The position numbers and the translations under genes were made by a program. From NCBI GenBank assembly GCA_003250135.1, contig QKHF01000039.1:1-10051 (forward strand): a DNA stretch of 10,051 nt, given 5' to 3'. Source of the DNA: Paracoccaceae bacterium (GTDB taxonomy: Bacteria > Pseudomonadota > Alphaproteobacteria > Rhodobacterales > Rhodobacteraceae). Positions 6,952 to 10,051 of this stretch are shown piece by piece. The notes beneath the pieces were generated by a model. That model had not been told where the DNA came from, made no database searches, and saw only the letters and a program-made list of their open reading frames with translations. Within the stretch, counting starts at the first letter, position 1. Each line of letters opens with the position of its first letter.

Positions 6952-8618
6952 TCTCGCGGCGTCATATCACCCGGGGTTTGCCCATTCTGGCGCTGTTGGC
7001 GCTGACAGGGTTGGCCATACTCGGCTTCGCCGCGCTGAAGAAGGATTCGCAGGCGCTGGATCAGGCGTCGAAGGAGAATATCGTCTGGGCCGCCACGCAA
7101 CTTGAGAACGAACTGCTGCGATTCACCAACTCTCTCTCCGTCTTCCAGCATGGTCACACCGACAGGGCGATCGCGGAAATTCCGCGCCGTTTCGACATAC
7201 TCTGGAGCCGGGCCGCGCAATTCGGGCAGGGGGAGGTTGGCGCGCGGCTGGCGCGGTACGATCGCAGCGCGCAGGTTGTCCCCCGCCTCAACGCGGTGCT
7301 GCGCGAGCATGAATCGACGCTGGAGCAATTGCTGCGCGGCGACCACGAAGCGGCGCATGTGATGGAGGTCGCGTTCTCCACGCTGCAGTCGGACCTGCAT
7401 GAACTTTCGGTGCGCGTGGTGCGCGGAGAGGAGGCGCGTCTGGGCGGCGCCCGCGACCGCCAGCGCGAGAGCGTGACGATCACGACGCTTAGCAGCGCGG
7501 CGGCCCTGGTGTTCGGCGTCATCATTGTCTTCTATCTCTACAGTCAGGTCTTCCGGTTCGAACGTCTGGCTGGCGCCCACCTGAAGCTGGCGCAGAAGGC
7601 GCAGCGCGCGGATGAGGCGAAAACCCGCTTCCTGACCATGATGAGCCACGAATTGCGCACGCCGATGAACGGCGTCCTGGGTACGCTGGATCTGATCGCG
7701 CAGTCCGAACTCACCAGACCGCAACGCCGTCTGGTGGATCAGGCGGGCCGCTCCGGCCGGCAAATGATTCGTATGCTTGGCGATCTGATCGACGTTACGG
7801 CGCTCAAGACCGATGGCTTGCGCCCCGAGGTTCGCGCCGCGTCCATCGCGAATATCGCCCAGTCGATCGATGAGCAGTTCTCGCATATGGCGCGCAGAGA
7901 GGGCGTGCGCGCCACGACGAAGGTCGAGGACCCCCGGCTGCGGGTAGAGATCGACGCGCAGCGCTTTTCGCAGGCTCTCAACTACGTGCTTGAGCATATC
8001 GTCTCGCGCGTCGGGGCGACGGACCTGCAGATGCGGATCTGGGCGGAGCCGGGCGCGCTGAACATGCGGATCTGGTTCCTCGACACCCGGTCTGACCTTT
8101 CCGACCCTGAACTCGACGTGCTGGCGAAAGAGCCGGAGCATGCGCTGAACGACATCGCCAGCGACGCGTTCGGCCCATCGGTCGCGCGGGACGTGATCGC
8201 CTTCCTCGGCGGCGAGATTTCCGTCGCCAAGCATGGCTCTCGCTCCGGTCATGTCTTGGTTTCGGTCCCGGTCAGCGCGCTGAGCGATCTCGCGCCGTTG
8301 ACCGTGCGGCTGGAGGTCCGGTCCGACACGGTCCGAGCGTTGTGCGAGACGGTCGTGATCCGCGCCCCCGAGGTGGTTCTGTGCGATGATGACAAGGTCG
8401 CGCCGGACGTCATTCTGGTCGAGGTCGGCGGGGATGAAGAAACAACCTATGTCGCGTCCCTGCGGCAGACCTGGCCTTCTGCGCTGATCGTGGCGTTTGG
8501 CGCCGCGCGCGAACGAGCGGCCTTCGATGCGGTCATCGACGGGCTGTTCACCCCGGCGGAACTGAGAAACGCGATTTCGGCGGCGATGTCGCTTAGGGGC
8601 TTTGAGGAAAGCGCCTGA
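6948..8618 (+). CDS. Membrane sensor histidine kinase-like protein with degenerate ATPase and pseudo-receiver
   Basis: A 556-aa inner-membrane signalling protein. GTG at 6948 overlaps the preceding TGA (GTGA), which decides the start. TM1 is about residues 10-30, a ~145-aa helical periplasmic domain follows, and TM2 is about 181-198. A charged linker leads to HisKA with FLTMMSHELRTPMNGVLG (phosphoacceptor His234). The ATPase-like region (about 330-435) is degenerate. The N-box position reads QALNYVLEHIVSR, with His350 where the key Asn is expected. G1 reads DTRSD (Asp379, both Gly lost). G2 reads AFGPSVARDV, keeping only a trace. The C-terminal ~100 residues look like a receiver, but DVILVEVGG puts Glu492 at the phosphoacceptor site and the conserved Lys region reads GLFTPAEL. 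ATP hydrolysis and Asp phosphorylation are therefore unlikely. It may act as a phosphotransfer or phosphatase scaffold, or pair with the downstream kinase. The periplasmic domain may contact the preceding exported protein. Confidence 0.85.
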   Translation: MISRRHITRGLPILALLALTGLAILGFAALKKDSQALDQASKENIVWAATQLENELLRFTNSLSVFQHGHTDRAIAEIPRRFDILWSRAAQFGQGEVGARLARYDRSAQVVPRLNAVLREHESTLEQLLRGDHEAAHVMEVAFSTLQSDLHELSVRVVRGEEARLGGARDRQRESVTITTLSSAAALVFGVIIVFYLYSQVFRFERLAGAHLKLAQKAQRADEAKTRFLTMMSHELRTPMNGVLGTLDLIAQSELTRPQRRLVDQAGRSGRQMIRMLGDLIDVTALKTDGLRPEVRAASIANIAQSIDEQFSHMARREGVRATTKVEDPRLRVEIDAQRFSQALNYVLEHIVSRVGATDLQMRIWAEPGALNMRIWFLDTRSDLSDPELDVLAKEPEHALNDIASDAFGPSVARDVIAFLGGEISVAKHGSRSGHVLVSVPVSALSDLAPLTVRLEVRSDTVRALCETVVIRAPEVVLCDDDKVAPDVILVEVGGDEETTYVASLRQTWPSALIVAFGAARERAAFDAVIDGLFTPAELRNAISAAMSLRGFEESA

Positions 8619-8755
8619 TCACCGGCCTTTCGACTTAAATCCCGGCTGTTTTCACTTCATCCGCCGTGCGGGAAAGCAACTCCCCTTAATAAAGATTTTA
8701 CCACTTCGGCTTCCACCTGTAAGAGTGTGGTCAAAACAAGTGGGAGACGAGTCGC
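8619..8755. other. 137-base intergenic region before hybrid kinase
   Basis: This gap separates the two kinase genes and contains no gene. TTAA-N7-TTTA at 8686-8700 resembles a CtrA box with one mismatch. The ribosome binding site GGGAGA (8742-8747) lies 8 bases before the next ATG. Short self-complementary pieces (ACCAC 8700-8704 with GTGGT 8727-8731, or CCACTT 8701-8706 with AAGTGG 8738-8743) could form alternative stems touching the SD. No convincing terminator for the upstream gene was seen. Confidence 0.5.
8686..8700. promoter_or_regulatory. CtrA-box-like site TTAA-N7-TTTA
   Basis: TTAA at 8686-8689 and TTTA at 8697-8700 are separated by exactly seven bases and followed by CC, one mismatch from the alphaproteobacterial CtrA site TTAA-N7-TTAA. 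It lies 55 bases upstream of the hybrid kinase ATG. A single site with a mismatch can occur by chance in an AT-rich patch. Confidence 0.3.
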
Positions 8756-10051
8756 ATGATGGCGGCCGAAATACAGGCCCTCTGCGATGCGATGAACGGG
8801 GCTGTCGTCGCGGTGGATTCGTCTGGCCGCGTGGTCGCGGCGAACGATGAGGCTCGCGGCCGGCAGCCTGTTCTGAACGGGCGCAGCGCCACGGCGCGCG
8901 CAGGCGATGACGCGATTTCCGTCGAGGCTGTGTTCGGACCGAAGCTTGCGGACGCCGCCGCCCGGGCGCTGGCGCTGAGCCGCGCAGGCGGCGACGCGCG
9001 TGCAGCGGGGCTGGATGGTCAGGTCGCCGTCCTGCAATGCGGCGAGAAGCCGGTCGCCCTGGTCATGGATCGGCTGCAGGACAGCCGCGCGCGGCGGGCC
9101 CGCGACGCCAGCCTGGACGCGCTCGCCATGCTCGCCCACGATCTGCGAGGCGCCCTGGGCAACGTGTGCGGCGCCTTCGCGCTACTTGACGAGGACCTCG
9201 CCGAGGATGCCGAGCATGGGCCGCGCATCGCCGCCATGCGCGGGGCGCTGGCGCATTTCAGCGATTTGATCGAGGCCGCGCTGGATCTGGAGTCGCTGTC
9301 GGCTGGCCAGATCAGCGTCAAGCCACGCGATGTCGAGCTGCGCCAGTTCGTCGATGAAGTGACCGCGATCTGGGAGCCGCGGCTCGCCGAGATCGGCGTC
9401 ACTCTTCACACACAGGTCAATGTCCGCGCGCCGGAAAAAATCCGCGTGGACCCGATGCGACTGAAACAGGTGATCTTCAACCTGCTCGGCAACGCCGAAG
9501 CGCATGCGCAGGCACAGAACGTCAAAATTTCTGTTAATGAAATCGAGCGGGGCGAGGGCGAAAAAGCTCGGTTCGCGATCGTGGTGGAAGATGACGGCGT
9601 AGGGCTGCCGGATCACGTTCTGGCCCGTATGCGCGAATCGAGCGCACACTCGTTGTTCGGAGAAGGCCGACGCCGTCTCGGACTGAGCGTCGTGCAGGAT
9701 ATCGCCAACTCGATGGGCGGCGCCGTCTCATGCGCGAACTCCGCCGATGGCGGCGCGCGCATCCGCCTTGTCGCCCCGACGGGAATGGACGCCCCGATTA
9801 TGGGGCCGCGCGTGGTCGCGATCCCCAAGCCAGCCGAGCATGAGCCCGCCCCTGCGCCTGCGCCGGGCGGCGGACTGGTCAAGGCGGTCGGGCAGGGCGG
9901 CGTGCGCGGTCTCAAGGCTCTGCTGGCGGAAGACAACGCCACCAATCAGCTTGTCGCGACGCAGATGCTGGACAAGCTCGGTTGCGAGGTTGAGGTCGCC
10001 TCGGATGGGGTCGAGGCGGTCGAGATGCTGCGCAAGGGCAGCTATGATTTT
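8756..10051 (+). CDS. Soluble PAS hybrid sensor histidine kinase, 3' end outside window
   Basis: An open frame of 432 codons from ATG 8756 (a second ATG directly follows) to the window edge without a stop, with SD GGGAGA at 8742-8747. No membrane segment or signal peptide is seen, so it is cytoplasmic. Residues ~5-105 look PAS-like (MNGAVVAVDSSGRVVAANDEA). An Arg-rich linker leads to HisKA with MLAHDLRGALGNV (phosphoacceptor His128; the usual Pro of the H-box is Ala). The ATPase domain keeps its motifs: N-box RLKQVIFNLLGNAEAHA (Asn242, Asn246), G1 EDDGVGLP (Asp280, Gly281, Gly283), and G2 around GEGRRRLGLSVVQDI (residues 302-316), then MGGAV. An Ala-Pro linker at about 355-372 precedes a receiver domain beginning LKALLAEDNATNQLV (acidic pair Glu392, Asp393). 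The window ends just before the expected phosphoacceptor Asp. It likely autophosphorylates, and may also act on the preceding membrane protein, which lacks ATP-binding motifs. Output after the receiver (for example Hpt) is not visible. Confidence 0.92.
   Translation, partial: MMAAEIQALCDAMNGAVVAVDSSGRVVAANDEARGRQPVLNGRSATARAGDDAISVEAVFGPKLADAAARALALSRAGGDARAAGLDGQVAVLQCGEKPVALVMDRLQDSRARRARDASLDALAMLAHDLRGALGNVCGAFALLDEDLAEDAEHGPRIAAMRGALAHFSDLIEAALDLESLSAGQISVKPRDVELRQFVDEVTAIWEPRLAEIGVTLHTQVNVRAPEKIRVDPMRLKQVIFNLLGNAEAHAQAQNVKISVNEIERGEGEKARFAIVVEDDGVGLPDHVLARMRESSAHSLFGEGRRRLGLSVVQDIANSMGGAVSCANSADGGARIRLVAPTGMDAPIMGPRVVAIPKPAEHEPAPAPAPGGGLVKAVGQGGVRGLKALLAEDNATNQLVATQMLDKLGCEVEVASDGVEAVEMLRKGSYDF

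Noticed and set aside
6876..8252. 458-codon open frame on the minus strand
   Set aside because: Antisense shadow of the membrane kinase gene, with no recognisable domain.
8602..8850. 82-codon plus-strand frame overlapping the end of the membrane kinase gene and the start of the hybrid kinase
   Set aside because: Covers the intergenic gap and the hybrid kinase start in another frame. The translation looks random, while the overlapping frame from 8756 encodes clear kinase domains.
9182..9649. 155-codon minus-strand frame
   Set aside because: Antisense shadow of the hybrid kinase HisKA/ATPase region.

Overview
The window is high-G+C bacterial DNA with all supported genes on the + strand. The protein sequences (methylmalonyl-CoA mutase, a two-domain malic enzyme/phosphotransacetylase-like protein, a PrpE-type ligase and multidomain sensor kinases) and the long antisense shadow ORFs typical of strong GC3 bias suggest an alphaproteobacterium. 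PrpE in particular reads like Rhodobacterales-type sequences. This placement is from memory of protein families and was not searched.

Left two thirds (1-5976), propionate and C4 metabolism. The window opens inside methylmalonyl-CoA mutase (scpA/mcm), with the end of the barrel plus the B12 domain. About 440 bases follow that hold promoter-like repeats and a possible 66-codon small ORF. Next come NADP-type malic enzyme maeB (758 aa) and propionate-CoA ligase prpE (632 aa), closed by a clear GC-rich terminator at 5984-6025. Together they give propionate -> propionyl-CoA (PrpE), methylmalonyl-CoA -> succinyl-CoA (mutase), and malate -> pyruvate + CO2 + NADPH (MaeB), which drains the C4 acids made from propionate. 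The carboxylase and epimerase steps are not in the window.

Middle (5977-6459). A gene-free, locally AT-richer region separates the metabolic block from a signalling block. Its main structure is a nested inverted repeat: a 14-bp arm pair with one mismatch at 6146-6159/6190-6203, centred on an 11-bp palindrome at 6170-6180. It looks like an operator.

Right third (6460-10051), signalling. A small secreted protein of the oxidoreductase-molybdopterin-binding fold, with no cysteine, overlaps by 4 nt a two-TM sensor-kinase-like protein. That kinase has an intact HisKA H-box (His234), but its ATP-binding domain has lost the N, G1 and G2 signatures and its C-terminal receiver has Glu instead of the phosphoacceptor Asp. 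After a 137-base gap comes a soluble PAS-HisKA-HATPase-REC hybrid kinase with intact ATP-binding motifs. It runs off the right edge inside the receiver domain. The likely logic, which is inference, is that the periplasmic protein and the membrane pseudokinase sense a signal and the soluble hybrid kinase supplies catalysis. This trio is the most unusual part of the window.
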